Shown here in pieces: positions 53,959-62,161 of a stretch of 64,000 bases of DNA (positions are counted from its first letter, which is position 1; the number at the start of each line of letters is the position of its first letter). A model generated the notes under the pieces. That model had not been told where the DNA came from and did no database searches. It was given only the letters and a program-made list of their open reading frames with translations. The stretch comes from Foliimonas ilicis (GTDB lineage Bacteria > Pseudomonadota > Alphaproteobacteria > Rhizobiales > Rhizobiaceae), in the NCBI RefSeq assembly GCF_039939195.1, contig NZ_JBDUUH010000005.1, positions 307,432 to 371,431 of the forward strand, given 5' to 3'. The translations under genes and the position numbers were made by a program.

Positions 53959-56091
53959 ATGAACGACCAGCCGGACGCTGCCGATTTCATCCAGGCAAGC
54001 CGCATTCTGAAAGTGGTTTCGCCGCTTGGGGAAGATCAACTTCTGCCCGAGCGCGTGACGATCGATGAAGGCGTCTCGTCGCTTTTCGAAATTCAACTCA
54101 CCGTGCGCGCCAAGCGCGAGGCGGTGAAGCCGGAAGAACTGATCGGCAGGCTGGTCGATGTTTCGATCGAGGTGCAGCAGGGTGAGGAAGAGGATGACGC
54201 CGTCCGCCGTCCCTTCAACGGTCTGGTGACGGAGCTCAATGAGGGGCCGCCTGTAACGCGCGGTATGCGTTCCTATTCGATGGTTCTGCGCCCGCAAATG
54301 TGGCTGTTGTCGCGCCGTTCGGATTGCCGGATCTGGATGGACAAGACATCGATCGATATCGTGCAGACGCTCCTTTCCGAACATGGCCTGCCAGCGCCGG
54401 ATGTTTCCGGGATCATCTCGCCGCCGCCGGTGCAGCATTATTCGGTGCAGTGGAACGAGACGGACCTGGCCTATCTCACGAGACGTTTCGAAGAAGACGG
54501 GCTGTTCTACTGGTTCAGCCATGAGGACGGCGCGCACAGGCTGAACGTTGCCGACAGTGCGAGTTCATGGGCCGGGCCTTCCGCCTCGGCGCAGGGCGAG
54601 GGCAAGGTGCGGCTCGCGCAGGGCTCGTCCGACCGCAACCACATCAACGAGTGGACACGCCGCTTTTCCTATGTGCCGGGCCAGCGCGCCGGTGCCGACT
54701 GGAATTTCGAGACGCCGCAAATGGTGCCGGGGACCATGACGCCGTCGCTTGTACAGATGCCCGATGCGATCAAGCGCGAGCTCTACGAATATCCGGCGCG
54801 CATTTCTTCCGTTGCAGAGGCCGAACGCGCCGCGAAACTGCGGATGCAGTCGAGCGAAGCCGACCATGACCGCGTTCATGGTGAATCGACATCAAGAGTG
54901 CTCGAAGCCGGCCGCCGCTTCACGCCTTACGAGGTCGCGCATCCCGACCATACCTATGAAGAGCATGTGATCATCAAGGCGCGTCATTCGGTGGTCGATC
55001 GCTCCTATGAGACGAATTCGAACGAGCCGGAATTCCGCAACAGTTTCGAGGCCGTTCCGGCGCGGGTCAGCATGACGCCGCATCGCGCAACCAGGCGCCC
55101 GCGCATCGAGGGCAACCAGGTTGCGATTGTCGCCGGGCCTTCAGGTGAGGAAATCCATCCCGACCAATATGGCCGCATCAAGCTGTGGTTCCCTTGGGAC
55201 CGCAAGGCGAAGAAGGACGGCTCCGACACCTGCTGGGTGCGCGTCGCGCAGAACTGGGCAGGTGGCGGCTGGGGCGGCCAGATCATCCCACGCATCGGCA
55301 TGGAAGTGATGGTCGCTTTCGTTGATGGCGACCCGGACCGGCCGTTGGTGACGGGTATTGTTCCGAACCCCGGCAACAAGGTTCCCTATGACCTTCCGGC
55401 GAACAAGACCAAGAGCACGTTCAGGACGAACACACACAAGGGGCAGGGTTTTAATGAGCTGACCTTCGAGGACGATGCCGGAAGGGAAGAACTTTACGTT
55501 CATGCTCAAAAGGACATGAATGTTCGCGTTCTAAACAACAGGTCGGAACTTGTTGAGAACAATTACTCGGAGCGGGTCGTTGGGGAAAAATATGAAAGAA
55601 TAGATGAAAACAGCCGCATGGAGATCGTGGGCAACTTCGATATTTCAGTCGGGCATGGTGGAAATTACATGGGGGCTAGCTCACTGCTCCAGGTAGGGGA
55701 TTCGTTCCGCACACATCCGCACGATTATGAATTGCAGCGTCGCGAATGGCCGAAATCTAACGGGTCGCTGCGCATGCAGGCGGAAGACGATATTTCGGTT
55801 CTTTCAGGCAACAATCTGCGAATGAATGCCAGTTCGACGGTAGACGTGACCTCTGGCGGTCATGTCGCGGTGAATGCCGGAAAAAGACTTACGCTGGAGG
55901 CACAGCGGTTGATGTCCATCCAATCTGCTGAAGACTTGAAGATCAGGGCAGGTCAGGCCATCCGTCTTACCAACCGTGCAGGGGGCATCGTCATCGACGC
56001 CGAAGGCAATATCAAAATTTATGGCAAGTCACTGAAGGTCGAGATCGGCGGCCCGATCTCGATGATCGGAAGCCGTATCGACATCAACTGA
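53959..56091 (+). CDS. vgrG: T6SS spike protein VgrG (TssI)
   Basis: 710 residues. The gp27-like base covers ~1-370, the gp5/OB-fold around ~390-470 (G-E-E-I-H-P-D-Q-Y-G-R-I-K-L-W-F-P-W-D, then W-V-R-V-A-Q-N-W-A-G), and a DUF2345/beta-helix-like needle fills the C-terminus with repeating T-V-D-V-T-S-G-G-H-V, A-V-N-A-G-K-R and I-V-I-D-A-E-G-N-I-K-I-Y. There is no extra enzymatic domain. The distal needle presumably carries the PAAR tip and the DUF4123-delivered cargo encoded downstream. Confidence 0.95.
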   Translation: MNDQPDAADFIQASRILKVVSPLGEDQLLPERVTIDEGVSSLFEIQLTVRAKREAVKPEELIGRLVDVSIEVQQGEEEDDAVRRPFNGLVTELNEGPPVTRGMRSYSMVLRPQMWLLSRRSDCRIWMDKTSIDIVQTLLSEHGLPAPDVSGIISPPPVQHYSVQWNETDLAYLTRRFEEDGLFYWFSHEDGAHRLNVADSASSWAGPSASAQGEGKVRLAQGSSDRNHINEWTRRFSYVPGQRAGADWNFETPQMVPGTMTPSLVQMPDAIKRELYEYPARISSVAEAERAAKLRMQSSEADHDRVHGESTSRVLEAGRRFTPYEVAHPDHTYEEHVIIKARHSVVDRSYETNSNEPEFRNSFEAVPARVSMTPHRATRRPRIEGNQVAIVAGPSGEEIHPDQYGRIKLWFPWDRKAKKDGSDTCWVRVAQNWAGGGWGGQIIPRIGMEVMVAFVDGDPDRPLVTGIVPNPGNKVPYDLPANKTKSTFRTNTHKGQGFNELTFEDDAGREELYVHAQKDMNVRVLNNRSELVENNYSERVVGEKYERIDENSRMEIVGNFDISVGHGGNYMGASSLLQVGDSFRTHPHDYELQRREWPKSNGSLRMQAEDDISVLSGNNLRMNASSTVDVTSGGHVAVNAGKRLTLEAQRLMSIQSAEDLKIRAGQAIRLTNRAGGIVIDAEGNIKIYGKSLKVEIGGPISMIGSRIDIN

Positions 56092-56099
56092 GAGACGTC

Positions 56100-56810
56100 A
56101 TGGGAACGATTGTAACAGCGACAGATGCCGTAAATCGTGTGGAGCAGATCGTCGATGCGCTCGACATGCGCGGCTCGGTCTGGAGCAAGCCGCCTTTCGA
56201 CGGTACCAATTACGACCACGCTCTGCCCGTCTTCGAAGCACTATATCGCTGGGCCGCGCGAAGTAACTTCCAAAGTGGTGCACAACAATCCGCAAAGCGA
56301 GAGATAGAGCGCGCCGCCGTGGAAACCTGGGCCTCATCACCGGTCGCAGCACAGCTTTTCATCGGCCAGATCGCGATGATCCAGTCGATACCAGCTTATG
56401 CTCATCTTCCGATAAGTGAGTGGCCCATCGATAGACTTGTAGAGGAATGGATCCGCATAAAGCGCGTGATCGCAATCCTAAATGAGATACGCTGGTACTT
56501 AGGCGTTGGAGGAACAGCCAATACTTTGGGCTCGAAGGCGGGAGGAAGGGTAATCGCTAATGCGGGTGTGGCAAGTCAAATAGGAGCCGCAAATGCGGCG
56601 CGGGCGGCCACATTGCTTCGCGTAAGTGGTGCGGTGGGGCTTGGTATTACCGTTCTATCCGGCGTTGGTCTCACAATAGCTATCGGCCGCTGTAACGCGA
56701 CAGCGCAAGAGATTGAAGAAGAGATTGAAACGGTCCGTATTCCCAAAGGGGAAATCTCCCAAGCCAAATGGGACGCAGTCGAACTTCGAATTGTTAGAGA
56801 GGCAGGTTAA
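56100..56810 (+). CDS. Unknown protein directly after vgrG; candidate membrane-acting T6SS effector
   Basis: 236 residues, not recognised. A soluble, Trp-rich N-terminal ~130 residues (W28, W51, W77, W108, W117, W132) is followed by a Gly/Ala-rich stretch 135-167 and a strong hydrophobic segment 168-197 with small-residue periodicity (S-G-A-V-G-L-G-I-T-V-L-S-G-V-G-L), then an acidic tail. Absence of a signal peptide plus an internal glycine-rich hydrophobic segment fits T6SS effectors that insert into a target membrane. It begins 8 bp after vgrG and is followed after 5 bp by a two-TM protein. The effector role is inference. Confidence 0.7.
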   Translation: MGTIVTATDAVNRVEQIVDALDMRGSVWSKPPFDGTNYDHALPVFEALYRWAARSNFQSGAQQSAKREIERAAVETWASSPVAAQLFIGQIAMIQSIPAYAHLPISEWPIDRLVEEWIRIKRVIAILNEIRWYLGVGGTANTLGSKAGGRVIANAGVASQIGAANAARAATLLRVSGAVGLGITVLSGVGLTIAIGRCNATAQEIEEEIETVRIPKGEISQAKWDAVELRIVREAG

Positions 56811-56815
56811 GTTCC

Positions 56816-57328
56816 ATGCTTCTGCGTATTATACGACTGATATCGTCGCTCGTCCTATGCCTTATCCTTGTCGTCTGGTACGTAGACCAGCGCCGCGGTG
56901 CAGCGTTTGCCGAGGTTACACTTGACCAGTGCGATTCTTCGGAGTGCGATACCGACAAAGATATCTTTTTTACGCACTACAAGGATACGCTTGGCGGTGG
57001 CTTTGATCCTTGGGCAGCTACCGATTTTTGCGCGGCATCCATAGAAATCTTGCATAGCACTGCCCAAGACAATAGGGCCAGATTAGTACCAGATAGTCTC
57101 GCTCAACGCGACGTTCTATCAATCCAACAGGTGGACAACATCGTTACGGTTGCGCCTGGTCCGGCATTGAGCAATCCCTTAGCGCCGTTCCTGAAATTGT
57201 TGACCGGCAAAAACACCGTCAGTTGCCATATGAGCAACTACAGCCCGTGGATTTATCTTGCGTTTCTCCTCACACTAGTTTCGTGGGGCTGGCCTAGCCG
57301 GAGGAAGCATGAGACCGGTTCAAACTAA
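56816..57328 (+). CDS. Unknown two-TM protein; candidate immunity protein
   Basis: 170 residues, not recognised. It has an N-terminal membrane segment at ~5-22, an extracytoplasmic loop of about 120 residues with four cysteines (39, 44, 72, 137) that could form two disulfides, and a second membrane segment at ~145-160 with a basic tail (S-R-R-K-H). By the positive-inside rule both ends would be cytoplasmic and the loop periplasmic. This shape, directly after a putative effector gene, is typical of inner-membrane immunity proteins. Overlaps the next gene by 20 bp. Confidence 0.7.
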   Translation: MLLRIIRLISSLVLCLILVVWYVDQRRGAAFAEVTLDQCDSSECDTDKDIFFTHYKDTLGGGFDPWAATDFCAASIEILHSTAQDNRARLVPDSLAQRDVLSIQQVDNIVTVAPGPALSNPLAPFLKLLTGKNTVSCHMSNYSPWIYLAFLLTLVSWGWPSRRKHETGSN

Positions 57329-57941
57329 GGCAATCCGAATCTTAAGACACTACCGCCTTCAATTTTTTGAGGAGGTAAAGAGCATCCGTTCATATAAGAG
57401 TTCACTGATAGCCGCCTACTTCGACAAGATTGAAAAAGCGGATGTCCAGAAAAAATATCAGGTTGATATTTACGTCGGTGATCCAAAAAATGCGCCTCCG
57501 GCGAACGAAACGCGTTTCGTTCTGGCGAAAGATGGTTTCTGGACTGTCGCAGACTGGAGCAGAGGGGCATTGGAAGATTCGTCAAGCTTCCTGAAGCTCA
57601 ATGATGCCCTCGATTATTCCTACAATACACTCGCAAACACGCCGGATTTCCGCAAAACAGCGGGGGATGTGGGCTACAAGCCACCGAGATATGAGTTCGC
57701 AGAATTAGTGTATGCGCTTTCCATCGCGTTTTGTTATAGCGGCGTCAGGTTTTCCGTTCGGAAAAGTTCAAATGAAATAACGGCCGCCAAAGAGGATTTG
57801 CTCTTGAAGCAAAATTACTCTCAGCAATCCAAGTCAGCTAGCGGCACTATACATCAACTCGATAAGATGAATTGTAAATTCGAAAATTTATCTAATGCGT
57901 TATTATTTTATATTGGCGATTTTTCAAAAATTCGGAAATGA
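57309..57941 (+). CDS. Unknown cytoplasmic protein of the vgrG-paar cassette
   Basis: 210 residues, not recognised, no signal peptide or membrane segment, basic overall. Clearly more A+T-rich than neighbours, especially its last 150 bp, suggesting recent acquisition. Features seen are an aromatic strand K-D-G-F-W-T-V-A-D-W-S and a helical region L-N-D-A-L-D-Y-S-Y-N-T-L. It overlaps the two-TM gene by 20 bp, so translation is coupled. It could be a second immunity, a chaperone, or a separate effector; I see no catalytic motif. Confidence 0.65.
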   Translation: MRPVQTKAIRILRHYRLQFFEEVKSIRSYKSSLIAAYFDKIEKADVQKKYQVDIYVGDPKNAPPANETRFVLAKDGFWTVADWSRGALEDSSSFLKLNDALDYSYNTLANTPDFRKTAGDVGYKPPRYEFAELVYALSIAFCYSGVRFSVRKSSNEITAAKEDLLLKQNYSQQSKSASGTIHQLDKMNCKFENLSNALLFYIGDFSKIRK

Positions 57942-57998
57942 AACTGATGGGAAACGGGTCATCAAATCCGTGTGAGTTTGAGAGAGGGAGATCGAAAT

Positions 57999-58376
57999 AT
58001 GCCCCCAGCTCATCGTAAAGGCGATATCGGATCCGGCCACGCTTGCCACTTTCCGCCGACACCGGCGACGGGCGGCAGCCCGGACGTTTATGTCAATGGA
58101 CGGCCACTGATGCGGGTGGGGGATTCGTATCTGCCGCATGCCTGTGTGGCAGGACATGCGGGTCCGCACGGGCGTGCGTTGGCGGAAGGTTCGGCGACGG
58201 TTTTCATCAATGGCAAGCCAGCTGGCCGGAAGGGTGACGCGATCAATTGCGGCGGACAGGCACATACGGCATCGGGCAACGTTTTCATCGGTGATGATGA
58301 GGCGACACCTTTGAGTTCGCGCGCTTCATGTCAGGTCGGAATGGCGGGCAAATCCATGCCGTTCGTGCGGGGTTGA
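57999..58376 (+). CDS. T6SS PAAR-domain spike tip protein
   Basis: 125 residues consisting of a single PAAR/DUF4150-type domain: A-H-R-K-G-D-I-G-S-G-H-A-C-H-F-P-P-T-P, then G-S-P-D-V-Y-V-N-G-R-P and G-S-A-T-V-F-I-N-G-K-P-A-G-R-K-G-D. His/Cys residues able to bind zinc are present (H17, C19, H20, and later H and C in N-C-G-G-Q-A-H). It sharpens the VgrG tip and helps dock cargo. ATG 57999 follows GAGGGAG; the frame is open from 57972. Four bp before the DUF4123 gene. Confidence 0.92.
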   Translation: MPPAHRKGDIGSGHACHFPPTPATGGSPDVYVNGRPLMRVGDSYLPHACVAGHAGPHGRALAEGSATVFINGKPAGRKGDAINCGGQAHTASGNVFIGDDEATPLSSRASCQVGMAGKSMPFVRG

Positions 58377-58380
58377 TGCT

Positions 58381-59508
58381 GTGACGGCGGCGTCGGGCTC
58401 ATACGATATTGAAGCCGCGGCAACTGAGGCGCTGGCCGAAATCCTGCGCGAGATTGCAGCCGATCCGGCGCAGCGCGTCTATGCTATCATCGACGGTGCG
58501 CACTTCGAGAACCTGCCGCGCAAATTACGCAACGCCGGACTTCGGCACCTGTCGCTTTATCCTAAAGTCGCCGACCGCAGCCTAGTCATGACCGGTCATT
58601 GGCTGGTCGATCCATATCACGCGCTGCCGGAAGAGACTGAAACGGACGATGGGCCGGAAGATGATGTTCTTTCAGATGAGGCATTGGAAGCCTTGGCTGC
58701 GTATTATGCGCAGGAGATGAAGGACAAGACCGACGCGGGTGATGAAGCATTGGTTGCCTCGCCCGCATCTACCGCCGACGCGACGGCGCAGATGGAAGCT
58801 CTGCTGGCTATCGTCTCCAGCACGCCCGGCGCTGTGTTCTGGGCCGGTGATGCATCTCTTTCGGAGGAATCGCTGTATCGCCATCTGCGCACGATCAACA
58901 AGATTCTCATTCCGCGCAAAGGCGCCGAGGATGCCATTGGCGAGGAATATGGCCACGAGATGGTGCTGTTTCGCCACGGCGACGCCAATGTAATGGCGCA
59001 GTTTTTGCCGGCGCTCGATAAGCCGCAACTTTCCCGACTGTTCGGTCCTGCGACACAGATTCTGTTCACCCCTGAAAACAACTGGGGCGGCAGGGTGAAG
59101 CGGGCAGTCCGGGCGGACGATCTTCCAAAGGCGCCGACAGGGCCGTTGCGAATCGATAGTGAGGCGATGCGCGCTATCAGCGCGTGCCGGATGACGGCAT
59201 CGCGCCGCAAGATCATGACTTACCTGCGTAAAGTCGCGCCCGACGAGACGAAGGGTCTTGATGATGAGGCTTTGCATAAGAGGGTTTTCGAATTCGAGCA
59301 ATCCGGCCGCGAACTTGGCCTGCGCTCGGAACGTGCGCATGGCAAGTGGGCTTACCTGATGCTGTCGACCGATGGTGAATTCGGTCAGGGCGAGCCTGTT
59401 CGCGAGGCGCTGACACAGGCGAAGGGCGGCAATGCTGACCGCGCTTTGGATCGGATCATGAATATCATGGTGAAGCTGGAGAAAAACGATCGCGGAGGGC
59501 CTGCCTGA
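58381..59508 (+). CDS. tap: DUF4123 effector adaptor/chaperone (Tap/TEC)
   Basis: 375 residues with the DUF4123 domain in the first ~190 (R-V-Y-A-I-I-D-G-A-H-F-E-N-L-P-R, then P-G-A-V-F-W-A-G-D-A-S-L-S-E-E-S-L-Y-R-H-L-R-T), an acidic interruption at ~85-120, and a helical C-terminal domain. DUF4123 proteins load effectors encoded directly downstream onto VgrG; Agrobacterium Tap-1 does so for Tde1. GTG start 4 bp after paar, and the stop overlaps the ATG of the Tde-like gene by 1 bp, tying the adaptor to that effector. Confidence 0.9.
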   Translation: MTAASGSYDIEAAATEALAEILREIAADPAQRVYAIIDGAHFENLPRKLRNAGLRHLSLYPKVADRSLVMTGHWLVDPYHALPEETETDDGPEDDVLSDEALEALAAYYAQEMKDKTDAGDEALVASPASTADATAQMEALLAIVSSTPGAVFWAGDASLSEESLYRHLRTINKILIPRKGAEDAIGEEYGHEMVLFRHGDANVMAQFLPALDKPQLSRLFGPATQILFTPENNWGGRVKRAVRADDLPKAPTGPLRIDSEAMRAISACRMTASRRKIMTYLRKVAPDETKGLDDEALHKRVFEFEQSGRELGLRSERAHGKWAYLMLSTDGEFGQGEPVREALTQAKGGNADRALDRIMNIMVKLEKNDRGGPA

Positions 59509-60161
59509 TGGTGGCAATAGCCTATCCGATAGCTATTGGTCTCGGAAGAGGAGCCGTTTGGGGATGGCGGGCCTGGCGGGCTTATCGGACCGCGAAAGCG
59601 CTTGAGGCTGCGGCTCAGGCAGCGGATGCGCTGGCGCAGGCAAACCAGCAGGCCGAGGAACTTGACGACAGTCAGGCGAGGGATGAAACCTGCGACGGTT
59701 GCGCCACACAAGTTCCCTGCTTCGACTTACCACCGGGTATGGACCGCGAGGAGTTTGCACGGCAGCTAAAAGAGCAACAAGACACGATCAACAACATGAC
59801 GGCCGATGAAATGGCCTATGCGCATTGGGTTCTGGAAAAAGCCGGCACGACCAGACTTGTACGCGACCAGGGTGCGCAACGTCAGGCGCGAAACAACTAT
59901 CGCAGAATGTTGGAGCGACAGAATAAAAGCGACGCGGAAATTGAAGCCATAATGAATTCAGTTAATGCAACGCATTTCCTTGATATTGTGGCTGGCGGCG
60001 ACCCATCGCGGGTAGGAATTGGTGGGGCCGATGCCAATCAAGAGATAGGCCGCCAATGGATTCGTGATAACCGAACCCAAACGCTAAGAGATGCCGCAGA
60101 GAAGATGCGGCAGGAGGGGCGTGCAGGTGAAAAAATGAACGTTGAGCTATCGATATGTTAG
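59508..60161 (+). CDS. Tde-like T6SS DNase effector (toxin_43/Ntox15, HxxD)
   Basis: 217 residues. The N-terminus has a glycine-spaced hydrophobic stretch (residues 4-20, A-Y-P-I-A-I-G-L-G-R-G-A-V-W-G-W) resembling the glycine-zipper region of Agrobacterium Tde1, followed by an Ala/Gln helix and a C-x2-C pair (62, 65). From ~82 an all-alpha toxin domain includes His156-F-L-Asp159, the HxxD motif of Ntox15/toxin_43 DNases. The gene sits between tap and a Tdi1-type immunity gene, the order known for tap-1/tde1/tdi1. Shorter than Tde1, so a trimmed C-terminus is possible. Confidence 0.82.
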   Translation: MVAIAYPIAIGLGRGAVWGWRAWRAYRTAKALEAAAQAADALAQANQQAEELDDSQARDETCDGCATQVPCFDLPPGMDREEFARQLKEQQDTINNMTADEMAYAHWVLEKAGTTRLVRDQGAQRQARNNYRRMLERQNKSDAEIEAIMNSVNATHFLDIVAGGDPSRVGIGGADANQEIGRQWIRDNRTQTLRDAAEKMRQEGRAGEKMNVELSIC

Positions 60162-60265
60162 GAGAAGTGCAGGGCGGTTTTCCGTCTGCAATTGCGTAAA
60201 ATCAGAGCAGTTCAAGGATCGGGTTAAGACCGAACCTTTCTAGATGCCAACTTTGGATCGACGGA

Positions 60266-60973
60266 ATGAATGAAATAAGAGAGCGTCTCGAGCAACGGCT
60301 CAAACGGATCGGGCAACCGGCGAACGCATCCCCTCTGAGCGAAGCGCAGAAATCCACTGTGGGCGAGGCTTTCCCGGAAAGTCTGGCAGGGATGATCGAT
60401 ACTTACGGCATCGGCTCATTCTTTGACGGTCTTTTGCAAATGTGCGACCCCGCAGAATTTCGTCCGATCCTTTCTCTGGTCTTTAAAGCTGACAAGCAAC
60501 TCAACCATAAAGACTGTCACGTCTTTGCCTACAGCGCTTTCGGCTATCTTTATGTCTGGTCGAAAACCTACGGTGTTGTGGAAATCGATCTCCCCGCAGG
60601 AATGGTTTTTTCGCAAGCGTTGGCGCCAACCCGGTTCAACGAGGCGGAAGCAACGGAGGACGAGGATTTGAGCTCGGAACGCAATGTTGTCGGGCTGCTG
60701 CCTTTCGAGCGCGATGATGTCGATTATTCCGACTTTCACGATGCGCCCATGTTTGACGCGTGCCGGGCTTCGTATGGCCAGATTGAGCGCGGTCAATGCT
60801 ACGGTTTTTTCCCGGCCCTTGCGCTCGCCGGGACTTTCAGTCCAATGCGCAGCGTCAAAAACATCAAGCGGGTTAAGGCACTCGAGCATTTCGCTATCCT
60901 CTCCCAGCTCGATACGTTCCATTTGACAAAGCTTTCGCCGGATGGATTCGAAGCGGTGCGGCCTATCGGATAG
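60266..60973 (+). CDS. Tdi-like immunity protein (GAD-like plus DUF1851/Tdi1_C)
   Basis: 235 residues, cytoplasmic. The N-terminal GAD-like domain is seen as E-A-F-P-E-S-L-A-G-M-I-D-T-Y-G-I-G-S-F-F near 33-52. The C-terminal DUF1851-type domain ends in Y-G-F-F-P-A-L-A-L-A-G and K-R-V-K-A-L-E-H-F-A-I-L-S-Q-L. This pair of domains defines Tdi1, the immunity protein that neutralises Tde1 in Agrobacterium. Begins 104 bp after the effector gene, an unusually loose spacing that could give it its own promoter. Confidence 0.85.
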   Translation: MNEIRERLEQRLKRIGQPANASPLSEAQKSTVGEAFPESLAGMIDTYGIGSFFDGLLQMCDPAEFRPILSLVFKADKQLNHKDCHVFAYSAFGYLYVWSKTYGVVEIDLPAGMVFSQALAPTRFNEAEATEDEDLSSERNVVGLLPFERDDVDYSDFHDAPMFDACRASYGQIERGQCYGFFPALALAGTFSPMRSVKNIKRVKALEHFAILSQLDTFHLTKLSPDGFEAVRPIG

Positions 60974-61199
60974 AGCGCACGACCCTTCCTACTGCTCGGG
61001 CAGCCAGTGGCAGGCTGAGAGCAGAAATCCATTGCTGCCGAAGTTTAGGAAAGCTCGGTCCGCGCCTCTTTGGGCTCGGTAGGACATGCCTTCATCAGAA
61101 TCCGAACCACGGTAAGATCGAGCAGTGCTGCTGGTGATTACGACAAGGCCGTGCATAACTTACTTTAAACAGCAGAGTTCCAACAGGGAAGCGACAAGC
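60974..61199. other. Intergenic, no gene seen
   Basis: 226 bp between the immunity gene and the next unknown gene. No coding frame, terminator with T-run or RNA gene is convincing here. Confidence 0.4.
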
Positions 61200-62036
61200 A
61201 TGGCTGAGAACCCGCTCGTCTCCGTTTTGACCGGACCGGATGCACCTACCCCACTCTATCTGCGTAGGTTCGAGATCGAAGTGGATTATTTGCCAGCCTT
61301 TGACGTGGAGGAACGTCGAGAGGTCTTGGACGACGCGGTGGGGGAATTGCAGGATGGGCTGCGTCTTGGTTTTTTCGCATGGTCCTTCTTTGAGAAGCGT
61401 ACTTCCACCAGCCTGTCGATTGATTGGTCAAAGCCTGGCCGTTTTGTGTTGCGCGGCAAGGCGGAAGGCATTCACCATAATGTTCTTGTCGCGGTCCTGC
61501 GCCTGATCGTGACGCTAAATCACACAATGCTGGCAGCATACGAGGATACGAAAGCCATGCTTGGTGACGATGCCGATGCATTGCCGCCGCGATCGGTGTT
61601 TTCGGATACGATCGCTGCGGTTCGCGTATCGGTCCTGCAAGGTGCTGATGATCGGATTTCGGCGCGTCGTGATTTTACGGATTTTCTTACTGATGCGGAG
61701 ATACAGGTCCCGAATTCGGATCTTTTAGAGGATGTTATGGCCCTTTGCGAGGAAGATCACCTTGTCGTTTCAGGGCAGGATTTTCCGCCTGCGGATTTCG
61801 ACGAAGCCGAAAATGTTTTTCTTAGAATCTGCGACAGCGGTTGTTTTCGTGGTCTCGATCTGATCGATAAGCCCGGTTACGACGGTGACGCTGAAATTTT
61901 TTCACGGCCTGATCGGGATACCGGTGCCGAACTTATCGTGGACGGTTACACGCCTCAATATTACGGTCTTGTTGAGCTGCTAAATAGCCTGTCATCCGGT
62001 CGCGTCGGTACATTGTCCCTATCCAGCGAAGATTAA
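61200..62036 (+). CDS. Unknown acidic protein at the end of the T6SS locus
   Basis: 278 residues from ATG 61200 (M-A-E-N-P-L-V-S-V-L-T-G), with GGGAAGCGACAAGC upstream. The open frame extends to 61125 without a good start. No signal peptide, no clear membrane segment, strongly acidic. An alpha/beta pattern is visible (R-R-F-E-I-E-V-D-Y-L-P-A-F-D-V-E-E-R-R-E-V-L-D-D-A-V), with a helical middle (L-V-A-V-L-R-L-I-V-T-L-N-H-T-M-L-A-A-Y-E-D-T). Its site after an effector/immunity pair suggests another immunity or accessory protein, but no family was recognised. Confidence 0.65.
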   Translation: MAENPLVSVLTGPDAPTPLYLRRFEIEVDYLPAFDVEERREVLDDAVGELQDGLRLGFFAWSFFEKRTSTSLSIDWSKPGRFVLRGKAEGIHHNVLVAVLRLIVTLNHTMLAAYEDTKAMLGDDADALPPRSVFSDTIAAVRVSVLQGADDRISARRDFTDFLTDAEIQVPNSDLLEDVMALCEEDHLVVSGQDFPPADFDEAENVFLRICDSGCFRGLDLIDKPGYDGDAEIFSRPDRDTGAELIVDGYTPQYYGLVELLNSLSSGRVGTLSLSSED

Positions 62037-62094
62037 GGTGCTTCGTCGCGCTTATACTTGCCGGAAGCTCGTTGTCTGCTCGGCCGGATTTTCC

Positions 62095-62129
62095 AGCGAT
62101 CCCGCCGTTCTCTTGACGCTGGGATCGCT
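62095..62129. terminator. Possible bidirectional terminator hairpin
   Basis: AGCGATCCC (62095-62103) pairs with GGGATCGCT (62121-62129) across a 17-nt loop, located between two convergent genes. No T-run, so assignment is tentative. Confidence 0.4.
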
Positions 62130-62161
62130 TGAGTTGATTAGAGGATTTAGACCGCGAGCGC

